A stretch of 64,000 nucleotides of DNA from Pseudomonas silvicola (GTDB lineage Bacteria > Pseudomonadota > Gammaproteobacteria > Pseudomonadales > Pseudomonadaceae), in NCBI RefSeq assembly GCF_026651855.1, contig NZ_CP093280.1:5496001-5560000 (forward strand), written 5' to 3'. The notes beneath the pieces are model-generated. The model saw only the letters and a program-made list of their open reading frames with translations. It did no database searches and was not told the DNA's origin. Numbering within the stretch: the first letter of the stretch is position 1; each line of letters begins with the position of its first letter. A program made the translations under genes and the position numbers. Shown here piece after piece: positions 25,538 through 34,317 of the stretch.

Positions 25538-26274
25538 TCAGAGCAGCTTGTTCAATACATAGGTGTCAAACCAGGGAGGCTGGATGTCCGATTTGATCTC
25601 AATACATTCGCCATCGGTTATTTCGGCCAGTTGAGCGAAACCCTCGCCCTCATCGGAGTTATCGAATATATAAGCCCTGTTGGAGATCAAAATCGCTTCG
25701 GACAAGAGGTCTAGCGAGCGTAGATAACGCGTGCGAATTTTATCTGGTGCAACGTTATGCCCCCCTGAGAAACGCGATAGGCCACACGACGGACATTGAT
25801 TTCAGGGTCGGCGGTGGCCACGTAGTACACGTATACCCGGTAACCTGCATCGCGAGCCCCACGCAGCAGTCTTACTTTGTCCGAGGAAGACATTACCGTC
25901 TCAAACGTAAAGCTTGTGCGTTCGCGAATGAGCATATGTCTTACAAAATCGGACAACGCCGAAGCGACGTATGAATCAATTGTGGTTTTGTCGAAATTCA
26001 AACGGTTCCCGTCAATGGAGAGCCGTTGCAATTTATGCAGAGCAGTCGCGGAGAAATTCAGAACCGGGTGGGTGCGAAGAAATTCGAAAACGTCAGCCTG
26101 GTGGTTTTCAATCCCGTAGGAGGAAAAATCGAAATAGCCGGTGCTGCCGATGCTCCTCTCTATATCATCTGGATTGACATAACGTCCCAAGAGGTGTGCC
26201 GGTATCAACCGGTTGAACGTGCTTTTGCCTGAACCGTTCGGACCCGCAAATATCCGTATTCGGGGAGTACTCAA
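25538..26274 (-). pseudogene. Zeta-toxin family kinase, disrupted by a frameshift in a G6 tract
   Basis: The first 170 or so residues form a zeta/AAA ATPase domain with Walker A GPNGSGKST and the later MLIRERTSFTFETVMSS. Then the frame runs into a TAG at 25711. If one G is added to the run of six at 25760-25765 (minus strand), translation continues with GGHNVAPDKIRTRYLRSLDL and ends at 25538 with FDTYVLNKLL, giving about 245 residues with the family's normal C-terminus. Zeta kinases phosphorylate UDP-N-acetylglucosamine or related sugars and poison cell-wall synthesis. The start is TTG at 26274, overlapping the upstream stop. The lesion could be a real inactivation, a phase-variable tract or a sequence error. 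Confidence 0.85.
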
Positions 26275-26537
26275 GAACTGGCCCGATCCTCTTGCTTGCG
26301 AATCATCAACCGAGTGCCGCTTTTCAGATGGCCATATTCACCCAGTGAGCGAATAGGCGTGCGGGCATGTTCAGAAACCTCGAGCAGTTCACCATTCCTG
26401 GCCACGAGCACACTTGCGCCTTGAGCGATGGCAGCCTTGAAGGCGTTACTGAACGCCCTGATCGCGATGTCAGGTATGCGAGACTCCTGCACGGCTATCT
26501 GATTTTCGCTGGGTGAGGGTTTTTGTTTGCGAGACAT
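26271..26537 (-). CDS. Putative antitoxin or partner protein of the zeta-like toxin (88 aa)
   Basis: 88 residues starting MSRKQKPSPSENQ, with a helical middle (IAIRAFSNAFKAAIAQGASVLVARNGELLEV) and a C-terminus LGEYGHLKSGTRLMIRK. Its stop overlaps the TTG start of the zeta gene by 3 bases, so translation is coupled. Size, order and coupling match toxin-antitoxin operons, and similar small proteins occur upstream of chromosomal zeta-domain genes. An alternative upstream start at 26612 would add 25 residues. The DNA here has noticeably lower GC than its surroundings. The antitoxin role is inference from position. Confidence 0.7.
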   Translation of the reverse strand: MSRKQKPSPSENQIAVQESRIPDIAIRAFSNAFKAAIAQGASVLVARNGELLEVSEHARTPIRSLGEYGHLKSGTRLMIRKQEDRASS

Positions 26538-26813
26538 CGAGAACTCCGTCAACGAGGATGCAGGTGGAGGCAATTGCAATGGTATAGCACATTCAGAATC
26601 GACCTGAGACACAAGGAATGGCAGGTATTGTTACGGTTTGATTCTGTTGGCTCAAAGGTTACCCCAAGTCATGGCAGAAATGCGTGAACGGCGGCTGGCG
26701 CGGGACAAGCGGTTAGGACTGTAACCGTTTGACGTGGTGCGGCAGTCGAACCGCGTTGCGCTTTTCCCGAGCTGGGCTCGGTCCTACACCAGAGTACCGC
26801 GCCGCCCGGTGTG

Positions 26814-28340
26814 CTACGGCTGCTCGACCGGTAGCTTTTTCCCCACCACCAACCACAACACCAGCAACCACGCCACCGTCATCACCGCCCCCCCGGCCAG
26901 CAGGCTGGCGCTGATCGCCGTGCGGTACAGCTCGGTGAGCTGGGCCACGTCGGTACCCGATTGCACCGCGGAGCCAATGCCCTGGGGCAAGGTCAACGAC
27001 ATGCCTTGCAGCGCAGCCGGCAGTTGGGCGAGTTCATGGCGCAGGGTATAGCTCATGATACCCCCCGCCACGGCCACGCCCAGCGCCGCACCCAGTGAAC
27101 GGCAGAACGAAAGCCCCGCCGTGGCAGCGCCCATGACCTTCAGATCCACGGCGTTCTGCACGATCACGGTGGCGTTGGGCATGCCGATGCCCATGCCGGA
27201 ACCGAGCACGCCCATGGCCAGCAGGAAATAGGGTGCACCCAACTGGTGGCGGGCAAAGATCAGCAACAGGAACAGCCCCAGCGCTTCCAGGCCCACGCCC
27301 AGCAGCAGCAAGGTGGCATGGTTTTGCCGGCGGGTGGAAATGGCGCCGCCGATGAACGAGCTGACCACCATCATCACCACCTGGGGCAAGGTCATGATGC
27401 CCGACTCGGTAGGCGTCTGGTGCAGCACCGCCTGGTAGTACAGCGGCATGAACACCAGCGAGCCCATCATCGCGAAGGCCATGGCCGCCATCGCCGCCAC
27501 CGCCACACTGAAGCGTCGGTTGGCGAACAGGCGCGGGTCGATGATCGGCTCCGGCGCCTTGTGTTCCACCCTGTACAACACGGCGAACCCGACCACCGCC
27601 AGCAACCCCAGGCCCCATGTCGCCAGCGGGTCGACCTGCCCGGCCTGGGAAAAGGAATGGGTGAGCAGCAGCAAGGCCGAGGTGGCCACGCACAGCACGG
27701 CCGCGCCACGGTAGTCGACCTTCACGTCCGGCCGCCGCTTGATGGCCGGCAGGTTGATCATCAAGCCGGCGATGGCCAACGCCCCCAGGGGAATGTTGAT
27801 CAGGAATACCCAGCGCCAGCTGAACTGGGTGGTGATGAAACCACCCAGCAATGGCCCGGCCGCCGCGCTGACGGCGAACGCCGCCGAGAACAGGCCCTGA
27901 TAACGCCCCCGCGCGGAGGGCTTGACCACGCTGCCGATCACCACCTGGGACAGGGTCATCAACCCACCAGCGCCCAGGCCCTGAAGCCCGCGAAACGCAA
28001 TGAGCTCGCCCATGCTGTTGGCCAGGCCACACAGCAACGAAGCCCCGACGAACACGCCGATGCTGAGCAGGAACAGCGGCCGCTTGCCGTACAGGTCCGA
28101 CAACTTGCCATACAAGGGCGCGCCGATGGTGGACGTCAGCATGAACAGCGTCACCACCCAACTCATGCCTTCGATGCCTTTCATTTCGCTGGCGATCACC
28201 GGCAACGCGGTGGCCACGATGCTCTGGTCCAGCGCAGCCAGGACCATGGCGACCAGCAGCGAGGCCAGCAGCCAGAACCCTGGGCGGCTGCTACTCGTGG
28301 TTGAAGCGATGGCGGATTCGGTGTGGGGGTGGGAAGACAA
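26814..28340 (-). CDS. DHA2 family MFS drug transporter (EmrB/QacA type)
   Basis: 508 residues with about 14 hydrophobic helices. Helix 1 reads LAALDQSIVATALPVIASEM and the loop 2-3 motif is YGKLSDLYGKRPLF, standard for 14-helix drug/proton antiporters; GPLLGGFIT represents motif C. It stands alone, without an adaptor or outer-membrane gene, so it would export into the periplasm. It diverges from the lysE-like gene 153 bases away. A single arm of palindrome family A lies beyond its 3' end near 26761-26789. Substrate unknown. Confidence 0.92.
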   Translation of the reverse strand: MSSHPHTESAIASTTSSSRPGFWLLASLLVAMVLAALDQSIVATALPVIASEMKGIEGMSWVVTLFMLTSTIGAPLYGKLSDLYGKRPLFLLSIGVFVGASLLCGLANSMGELIAFRGLQGLGAGGLMTLSQVVIGSVVKPSARGRYQGLFSAAFAVSAAAGPLLGGFITTQFSWRWVFLINIPLGALAIAGLMINLPAIKRRPDVKVDYRGAAVLCVATSALLLLTHSFSQAGQVDPLATWGLGLLAVVGFAVLYRVEHKAPEPIIDPRLFANRRFSVAVAAMAAMAFAMMGSLVFMPLYYQAVLHQTPTESGIMTLPQVVMMVVSSFIGGAISTRRQNHATLLLLGVGLEALGLFLLLIFARHQLGAPYFLLAMGVLGSGMGIGMPNATVIVQNAVDLKVMGAATAGLSFCRSLGAALGVAVAGGIMSYTLRHELAQLPAALQGMSLTLPQGIGSAVQSGTDVAQLTELYRTAISASLLAGGAVMTVAWLLVLWLVVGKKLPVEQP

Positions 28341-28493
28341 CGGGCAGTTCCTCCAAGGGGTAAAGGCGCGGCCGCCGATTTAGCCTTGCCGACCCTGGGT
28401 CTGACAAGGGCAGGGAGCAAACCTCCGCACAAACTGCACAATTGCGCCGGGCGCGGTAGAATCACGCCCCCACCTTCACAACAAGACGCCGAC

Positions 28494-29132
28494 ATGGACG
28501 CCCACTCGCTCCTCGCCTACACCCTGGTCGCCAGCATCGCCATCGCCAGCCCTGGCCCCGCCACCGTCATGGCCTTGAACAACAGCATCGCTTACGGCGC
28601 ACGGTCCACGCTGTGGTCGTCACTGGGTAACGCGTGCGGGCTGTTCTGCCTGTCGGCGGCGGCGATGCTGGGCCTGGGGGTGCTCATCGCCAGCTCCGAA
28701 CTGCTGTTCAACGCCGTGAAGATCGCAGGCGCCTGCTACCTGTTCTACCTGGGCGCACGCCAACTGTTCGGCAAGCCGCGCCTGCTGGCCGAGGCCACCG
28801 ACGGCTCCGTCGCCCCCCTGCCGTCCCGGAGGAAGCTGTTCAAGTCGGCATTCTTCACCGCCGCCAGCAACCCCAAGGCGACGATGTTCTTCACCGCCCT
28901 GTTCCCCCAGTTCATCGATCAGAACGCACCGATGCTGGCGCAGTTCCTGGTACTGACGCTGATCTTCATGGGCTTGTCGATCACCTCCCTGAGCCTGTAC
29001 GCGGCGCTGGCGTCGCAGGCCAAGGGCGTCTTGACCCGGCCACGCTTTGCCCGCTGGGTCAGCCGCGTGGTGGGCAGCACGTTCATTTTCTTCGGCACCG
29101 CCATTTTGAGCATGCGCCGCCAGGTGGCGTGA
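28494..29132 (+). CDS. LysE/RhtB family amino-acid exporter
   Basis: 212 residues with six hydrophobic segments. The N-terminus has the LysE-family signature SPGPATVMALNNSIAYGAR, and SAFFTAASNPKATMFFTALFPQF matches the conserved middle segment (NPKA-x2-FF). These inner-membrane proteins export amino acids or related solutes. The start at 28494 gives the expected N-terminus; the longer upstream frame overlaps non-coding DNA. It ends 3 bases before the stop of the convergent oxygenase gene. Confidence 0.92.
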   Translation: MDAHSLLAYTLVASIAIASPGPATVMALNNSIAYGARSTLWSSLGNACGLFCLSAAAMLGLGVLIASSELLFNAVKIAGACYLFYLGARQLFGKPRLLAEATDGSVAPLPSRRKLFKSAFFTAASNPKATMFFTALFPQFIDQNAPMLAQFLVLTLIFMGLSITSLSLYAALASQAKGVLTRPRFARWVSRVVGSTFIFFGTAILSMRRQVA

Positions 29133-29135
29133 ACC

Positions 29136-30254
29136 TCAGGCGGCAGGTTCGGGGTCGAGCGCCACCAGGGGAATCGTCTCGATGGCCCAGGCCCCACCTT
29201 CGCGACGCTCCGGCCCCGGCACCACGCACGCCGTGCGGCCGGTGAACTCCCGCGCCAGGCGCGCCTCGTCGATGCGCCAGCCACGCTGCTCCAGCTCGCG
29301 AAGCCGCTGACGAAAGGCGATCTGCAGGCCATCGGACTTTACCGACACTTCCTGCTGCCACGTGTCCGGCACACGCTCTGGGCGCACCTTGCGCAGCACT
29401 TCATGGTCCTGCTCGAAGATGCGCAGGTTGCTGGCGATGGTGCGCCGGTCGAACAGCGGCGAGCGCAGGAAGGTACGGCCCATCATCCACCAAGTGCGGG
29501 TCCGGTTGGCTGCCACCGGCACATGGGCCGAGACGATGTGGATGGTCCAGCCGGGGCGCGGGGTCAGGTGCAACGTGGCGCACGGGCCGGAGAAGTGAAA
29601 ACCTGGCACGGTGGCCACGTCGACATGCTCGCCGGTAGGGCGACGGCGCAACCAGCCCTTGCGCACGGGGCGGCGCATGAGCATCTGCGCATGGCCGCCC
29701 CAGATATCGCGTTGCACCTCGAAGGCGGCGATTTCCGGGTGGTCGGGGTCGCCGAAGGTAGAACCGTGGACAAAGGGCGCGTGGGCGAAGTCCAGGCCGT
29801 TTTCCATGACGCGGTCCCAGCTGGCATCCCAGTCGAAATGCCCCGCCACCACCCGCACGTTGGGGTCATCGACCCAGTCCAGGGCCGGCAGCGGCGGCCG
29901 CTCGGCCTCGGGCAGGTCGCCGAGAAACGCCCAGATCCACCCATGCCGTTCCACGGTAGGGTAAGCGTCTACTCGCGCCTTGACCGGCACCCGTGCCGTC
30001 GGCTGTGCGGGGATGTGGCTGCAGCGGCCATCGGCGCCAAAGCGCCAACCGTGGTAGGGGCATTGCACCGTGGCGCCGACCTTGCCCCCGGCCGACAGCG
30101 AACCGCCGCGGTGCACACAGATGTCCGACAGCAAACGGGCATGACCGGCCTCGTCGCGAAAGGCCACGAACGGCTGGCCGAGCAGTTGTACCGGGGCCAG
30201 GCCATCGGTCAGCTGCGCCGAGGGCATGACGACGTACCAGAGATTGATCAGCAT
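29136..30254 (-). CDS. Rieske non-heme iron oxygenase, alpha-subunit type
   Basis: 372 residues. The N-terminal Rieske 2Fe-2S site is CVHRGGSLSAGG followed by CPYHGW, and the catalytic mononuclear iron site is ENGLDFAHAPFVHG with the expected Asp and two His residues. This matches aromatic-ring or demethylase-type oxygenases (vanillate O-demethylase oxygenase group) that act in the cytosol with a separate reductase. No reductase gene adjoins it, so electrons must come from elsewhere. The start at MLINLWYVV is typical of the family; the 31-residue extension upstream is not. Substrate not assigned. Confidence 0.9.
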   Translation of the reverse strand: MLINLWYVVMPSAQLTDGLAPVQLLGQPFVAFRDEAGHARLLSDICVHRGGSLSAGGKVGATVQCPYHGWRFGADGRCSHIPAQPTARVPVKARVDAYPTVERHGWIWAFLGDLPEAERPPLPALDWVDDPNVRVVAGHFDWDASWDRVMENGLDFAHAPFVHGSTFGDPDHPEIAAFEVQRDIWGGHAQMLMRRPVRKGWLRRRPTGEHVDVATVPGFHFSGPCATLHLTPRPGWTIHIVSAHVPVAANRTRTWWMMGRTFLRSPLFDRRTIASNLRIFEQDHEVLRKVRPERVPDTWQQEVSVKSDGLQIAFRQRLRELEQRGWRIDEARLAREFTGRTACVVPGPERREGGAWAIETIPLVALDPEPAA

Positions 30255-30652
30255 GAAACCTTGCACCTTGGAAAAAATAGGCGGCCTTGGCGTCAGGGTC
30301 CGGGGCAAGCCAATTCTGAAGACATACCGGTTCACCAGGGAAAACATGGCGCACCAGCTAGCGTCTGCAGAGGGTATCGTTTGCTAGCAGTATTGACCAC
30401 CACTGCCCCGCTGGCCTACAGTGCGCGCCTGTATCGCGGATCACTTTGCACATGCCACGTGCCCACCACCCCTTTCAGGCAATGCCCCCCTGCATGACCG
30501 ACGCTGGCCTCAGCCGTCGCCGCAGCGTGCTGTTCGCGTTCACCTTCTCACCGCCCGCCCCCCACGCCTGATCTTTCCGGCCAGCCCCGGCTGCCCCCGT
30601 GACGCACGCAGTGACCCTGCGCGCGCCGTTGATTTGCCTGCGTGGATTTCAC
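30255..30652. other. 398-bp intergenic region between divergent oxygenase and MFS genes
   Basis: It must hold the promoters of both divergent genes. I see no convincing RNA, repeat or further coding frame; the section 30440-30640 is C-rich on the plus strand and reads as non-coding. No operator could be defined. Confidence 0.4.
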
Positions 30653-31816
30653 ATGAATCGCCTGACCCTGCCTGTTCTGCTATTTGTCGCCGCCGTGGCC
30701 GGCATTTGCCTGGGCGCCACTGCCCCTCTCACCGCCCTGCGCATGCTGGACACTGGCGCCAGTGCCGCGCAGATCGGCATCCTCTCGGCCTTGCCCGCCG
30801 TCGGCATGATGCTCGCCGCCAGCCTGTGCGCCGCGCTCACCCGACGTTTCAACCGCCGCCAGTTGTTCCAGGCCTGCCTGGCGTTGTGCCTGGCCAGCGT
30901 CGCGTTGCTCGAGCCTTTGCGTGACTCGCTCTATGCCCTGGCCGGGTTGCGCCTGGCCATGGGACTGGGCATGGGCGTGGTGATCATCCTCAGCGAAGCC
31001 TGGATCAATGAGCTGTGCAGCGACCAGCGTCGCGGCCAGTCCATTGCTGTCTACACCACCGCCTATACCGGCAGCCAGATGCTGGGGCCCCTGCTGATTT
31101 CCTTGCTGGGCACCGCAGGCCCGCACGTGGTCATCAGCGTCAGCATCGCCCTGGGGCTGGCATGCCTGAGCCTGTTCGGCCTGCCCGAGGGCCGCGCCCG
31201 TGGGGAGGAACACCACGGCCCGCGCAGCTTCTCGCTGCTGGGCTTCGTGCGCCTGGCACCGGCCTTGTGCATGGGTGTGCTGTTTTTCTCGTTTTTCGAT
31301 AGCGTGATCCTGGCGCTGTTTCCGGTCTATGCCGCCGATAGCGGCTTCGGTCCCGCTGAAGCCGCGCTGATGGTCAGCGTGATCCTGTTGGGCGACATGT
31401 GCCTGCAACTGCCCCTGGGCTGGTTGGCCGACCGCATGCCACGCACCGCCCTGCATCTGGCCTGTGGCGTATGCGTGTTGACCATCGGCGCCAGCCTGGC
31501 GTGGCTGATGGGCGGCAACCCGGTGCTGTGGCCGGTGCTGTTCCTGCTGGGTGCGGCGGCGGGCGGCACCTACACCCTGGCCATCGTCCTGATCGGCCAG
31601 CGCTTCCGTGGCCAGGACCTGGTGACCGCCAATGCCGGCGCCGGCATGCTGTTCGGCCTCGGCAGCGTATTGGGGCCGGTGGTCAGTGGCGGGTTGATGC
31701 AAGCTTCGAGCGTCGGCCTGCCGTTGGCGTTGTCGGTGGCCGCGGGGGTGTTCGTGTGCACGGCAGTGGGCAGTGCCTGGCGCATGGGTTCACGGGCGGA
31801 ATTGAACGAGGGGTAA
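30653..31816 (+). CDS. MFS transporter, YcaD/UhpC-like 12-helix family
   Basis: 387 residues with about 12 hydrophobic helices, beginning MNRLTLPVLLFVAAVAGICLG. MFS landmarks are present, such as RRFNRRQLFQ after helix 2 and DRMPRTALHLACG after helix 8. The lengths and ILSEAWINELCSDQRRGQSIA resemble the YcaD/CynX-type group of exporters or sugar-like transporters. The ATG at 30653 precedes the first helix directly. It is probably a single-gene unit. Substrate unknown. Confidence 0.88.
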   Translation: MNRLTLPVLLFVAAVAGICLGATAPLTALRMLDTGASAAQIGILSALPAVGMMLAASLCAALTRRFNRRQLFQACLALCLASVALLEPLRDSLYALAGLRLAMGLGMGVVIILSEAWINELCSDQRRGQSIAVYTTAYTGSQMLGPLLISLLGTAGPHVVISVSIALGLACLSLFGLPEGRARGEEHHGPRSFSLLGFVRLAPALCMGVLFFSFFDSVILALFPVYAADSGFGPAEAALMVSVILLGDMCLQLPLGWLADRMPRTALHLACGVCVLTIGASLAWLMGGNPVLWPVLFLLGAAAGGTYTLAIVLIGQRFRGQDLVTANAGAGMLFGLGSVLGPVVSGGLMQASSVGLPLALSVAAGVFVCTAVGSAWRMGSRAELNEG

Positions 31817-31852
31817 GTGCACTGCCCTTGCCAGCGAGCGGCCATGCCCCCC

Positions 31853-32425
31853 CTACAGGCCTTGGCGCCGCTTGCGGAACTCCGCCACCTTGTGGCGGTT
31901 GCCGCACACCGCCATGCTGCACCAGCGGCGTTTGTGCGACTTGGTGCGGTCGTAGAACATCAGCGAACAGTCGGGGCTTTCGCATTGGCGGACCAGCGTG
32001 AAATCGCCTTCGGCCAATAACGTGGCCGCCTCCAACGCCAGTTGGCTGATGCACCGCGTCACCGGGTCGGGGTCATGGCTGCGGTCCAGCACCACACCCT
32101 GCTCATGCGTCCACGCCAACTGGATCACTGCCTTGCGCAGAAAGCCGTTCAAGCCCCGCGGGTCAGCCACGACGCCCTGCCCGCGCGCCAGCACCAGCGG
32201 TTCGATCACGTCACGCAACGTGCGCAGCTGCTCGAGCAAGCGCTGACGACCCGCCTCGCCCGCCACATCCTCCAACAGCAGGCCGACCCTGTGCAGCCAC
32301 TGCACCGCCTGAGCGCCGTCGGTAAGCAGATCCTGACGACGCCCTTCAACCATCATGCGGGTGTTGAGCAGGTCCAGCACCGGGTGGTCAGCCAGCAGCA
32401 AGGGGGCGGGAGTTTCAGCGCTCAT
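31853..32425 (-). CDS. CGNR zinc-finger (ABATE domain) regulator
   Basis: 190 residues. The C-terminal zinc-finger reads CESPDCSLMFYDRTKSHKRRWCSMAVCGNRHKVAEF (in parts), the defining CGNR motif, and the N-terminal part LLADHPVLDLLNTRM is the ABATE (stress-associated ligand-binding) domain. These are presumed transcription factors. The ATG at 32425 has a GAGG site upstream. It diverges from the alpha/beta hydrolase gene at 32553, and three regularly spaced GTTACA-type motifs lie between them, so it probably regulates that hydrolase. Confidence 0.9.
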   Translation of the reverse strand: MSAETPAPLLLADHPVLDLLNTRMMVEGRRQDLLTDGAQAVQWLHRVGLLLEDVAGEAGRQRLLEQLRTLRDVIEPLVLARGQGVVADPRGLNGFLRKAVIQLAWTHEQGVVLDRSHDPDPVTRCISQLALEAATLLAEGDFTLVRQCESPDCSLMFYDRTKSHKRRWCSMAVCGNRHKVAEFRKRRQGL

Positions 32426-32475
32426 CAACAGTTCCTCGTGACAGGTGTTCGGGCATTGTAACCCATAAAAACAAT

Positions 32476-32541
32476 TTGACTAGTTACAAAAAGCCTGAAC
32501 AAATAGCCCTGTAACCGGCAATATAAACTTACCAAGTTACA
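32476..32541. promoter_or_regulatory. Divergent promoter with three phased GTTACA/TGTAAC motifs
   Basis: GTTACA occurs at 32483-32488, its complement TGTAAC at 32510-32515, and GTTACA again at 32536-32541, spaced 27 and 26 bases apart, about two and a half helical turns. A TTGACT hexamer at 32476 could be a -35 element for the hydrolase gene. The last motif touches the AGGAGG ribosome site. This looks like an operator, most likely for the CGNR regulator encoded next door. Confidence 0.45.
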
Positions 32542-32552
32542 GGAGGCACCCC

Positions 32553-33428
32553 ATGAGCACCGCTCCCCGCGTACACTTCCACCATGCCGACGCCGATGGC
32601 GTCAACGTGTTCTACCGCGAAGCCGGCCACCCCGATGCACCGGTGCTGTTGCTGTTGCATGGCTACCCCAGCTCATCCCACCAGTTCCGCACGCTGATCC
32701 CCCTGCTTGCTCCACACTACCGGGTGATTGCGCCCGACCTGCCCGGCTTCGGTTTCACCCAGGTGCCCGCCGAACGCGACTACGTCTACAGCTTCGACAA
32801 CCTGGCCAAGACCCTAGGCGCTTTCGTCGAGGCCCTGGGCCTGCAACGCTACGCGCTGTATGTGTTTGACTATGGTGCCCCTACCGGGCTGCGGCTGGCC
32901 CTGGCGCATCCGGAACGGGTCACCGCGCTGGTGTCGCAGAACGGCAACGCCTACCTGGAAGGCCTGGGCGATGCCTGGGCGCCCATCCGCGACTACTGGG
33001 CCGAGCCCACGGCCGAACACCGCCAGGCCGTGCATGACAACGTGCTGAACCTGGAAGCCACCCGCTGGCAGTACGTGGAAGGCGTGAGCGACCCCGAGCA
33101 GATCGCCCCCGAAGGGTATTACCTGGACGCCCTGCTGATGGAGCGCCCCGGCAACAAGGAGATTCAGCTGGACCTGTTCTACGACTACCGCAACAACCTG
33201 ACGCTGTACCCGGCGTTCCAGCAGTTCTTCCGCGACACCCAGCTGCCGACGCTGGTGATCTGGGGCAAAGGTGACCCGTTCTTCATTCCGCCAGGCGCCG
33301 AGGCCTACCGCCGCGACAACCCCAACGCACAGGTCGAACTGCTGGATACCGGGCACTTTGCCCTGGAGACCCATGTGGAGCACATCGCCCAACGCATCAT
33401 CGACGTACTGGGGCACGCCATCGTCTAG
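32553..33428 (+). CDS. Alpha/beta hydrolase with Asp nucleophile (haloalkane dehalogenase/epoxide hydrolase-like)
   Basis: 291 residues. The oxyanion motif is HGYPSSSHQFR; the nucleophile elbow reads YVFDYGAPTGLRLAL, with Asp where lipases have Ser; and the catalytic His is in LLDTGHFALETH. Asp nucleophiles belong to epoxide hydrolases, haloalkane and haloacetate dehalogenases. Substrate cannot be narrowed further. A strong AGGAGG ribosome site precedes the ATG. It faces the divergent CGNR regulator and is followed 66 bases later by another hydrolase on the same strand. Confidence 0.9.
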   Translation: MSTAPRVHFHHADADGVNVFYREAGHPDAPVLLLLHGYPSSSHQFRTLIPLLAPHYRVIAPDLPGFGFTQVPAERDYVYSFDNLAKTLGAFVEALGLQRYALYVFDYGAPTGLRLALAHPERVTALVSQNGNAYLEGLGDAWAPIRDYWAEPTAEHRQAVHDNVLNLEATRWQYVEGVSDPEQIAPEGYYLDALLMERPGNKEIQLDLFYDYRNNLTLYPAFQQFFRDTQLPTLVIWGKGDPFFIPPGAEAYRRDNPNAQVELLDTGHFALETHVEHIAQRIIDVLGHAIV

Positions 33429-33494
33429 CTTGCATGGGCCTCGGGGTGTGCTAGGTTGGCGCCCCGACTTTTTTCCCGAGGACCCGCTGCGACC

Positions 33495-34295
33495 ATGAAG
33501 TGCATCGAAGGATCTGTCATCTCCCGCGACGGGACGTCCATCGGCTACCAGCGCTGGGGCCAAGGCCCGGCCCTGGTGGTCTGCCATGGTGCGTTCACCC
33601 AGGCCAGCGACTGGGCCACGTTCGCCCGGCAACTGGCGGCCAGCCATACCGTGTACCTGTACGACCGCCGCGGCCGCGGCAGCAGCCCTTATGGCGACGC
33701 CCCCTATAGCCTGGATGCCGAGCTGGATGACCTGGCGGCGATGGTCGAACTGGCAGGCGCCGGCACCGCTGTGCTGGGCCACAGCTTCGGTGGCGGCTGT
33801 GCCCTGATGCAGGCCCTGCGCGACGGCTTCGACGGCACCCTGGTGCTGTACGAACCGATCAACTCCCTGCCCCGCCCCGCCACCGGCGAACACTACCCGC
33901 GGTTGCAGACCCTGGTGGCTCAGGGTGAGCTGGAGGCAGCCACGGTGCATGCCCTCAAGCACGTGGTACGCATGCCGGCCGCTCAGGTGGAGCAAATGAA
34001 ACACATCCCGCTGTGGCCCGCCATGGTCGCCACCGTCCCCGCCTTCGTCAACGAAGCCGCGGCGTTGGACACCATCAAGCCATCGGTGACCGACGCACGC
34101 CAACTCAAGGCCAGCCCCTTCCTGCTGGTGGGCGAAATCAGCGAACACGACCCCTGCCTGACCTGCGCCGCCGCGCTGGTGGACCGCCTGCGCGGGCTGA
34201 CGCTCTACACCCTGCCGCGCCAGGGCCATGCGGCTTACCTCACCGACCCGGTGTTGCTGGCACGGGTGGTGACCCGGTGCCTGAACGCTGAGTGA
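33495..34295 (+). CDS. Alpha/beta hydrolase with Ser nucleophile
   Basis: 266 residues of the alpha/beta hydrolase fold: HGAFTQASDW oxyanion region, YDRRGRGSSPYG, nucleophile elbow LGHSFGGGCAL, and a C-terminal RQGHAAYL holding the catalytic His. Unlike its upstream neighbour the nucleophile is Ser, so it is an esterase, lactonase or peroxidase-type enzyme and not a dehalogenase. It may be co-transcribed with the gene 66 bases upstream. Substrate unknown. Confidence 0.88.
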   Translation: MKCIEGSVISRDGTSIGYQRWGQGPALVVCHGAFTQASDWATFARQLAASHTVYLYDRRGRGSSPYGDAPYSLDAELDDLAAMVELAGAGTAVLGHSFGGGCALMQALRDGFDGTLVLYEPINSLPRPATGEHYPRLQTLVAQGELEAATVHALKHVVRMPAAQVEQMKHIPLWPAMVATVPAFVNEAAALDTIKPSVTDARQLKASPFLLVGEISEHDPCLTCAAALVDRLRGLTLYTLPRQGHAAYLTDPVLLARVVTRCLNAE

Positions 34296-34317
34296 CGAGC
34301 AGACGGCGGCGTGAAGA

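Noticed and set aside
25496..25714. A 72-codon plus-strand frame
   Set aside because: It is antisense to the displaced C-terminal part of the zeta toxin; the minus-strand protein is the meaningful one.
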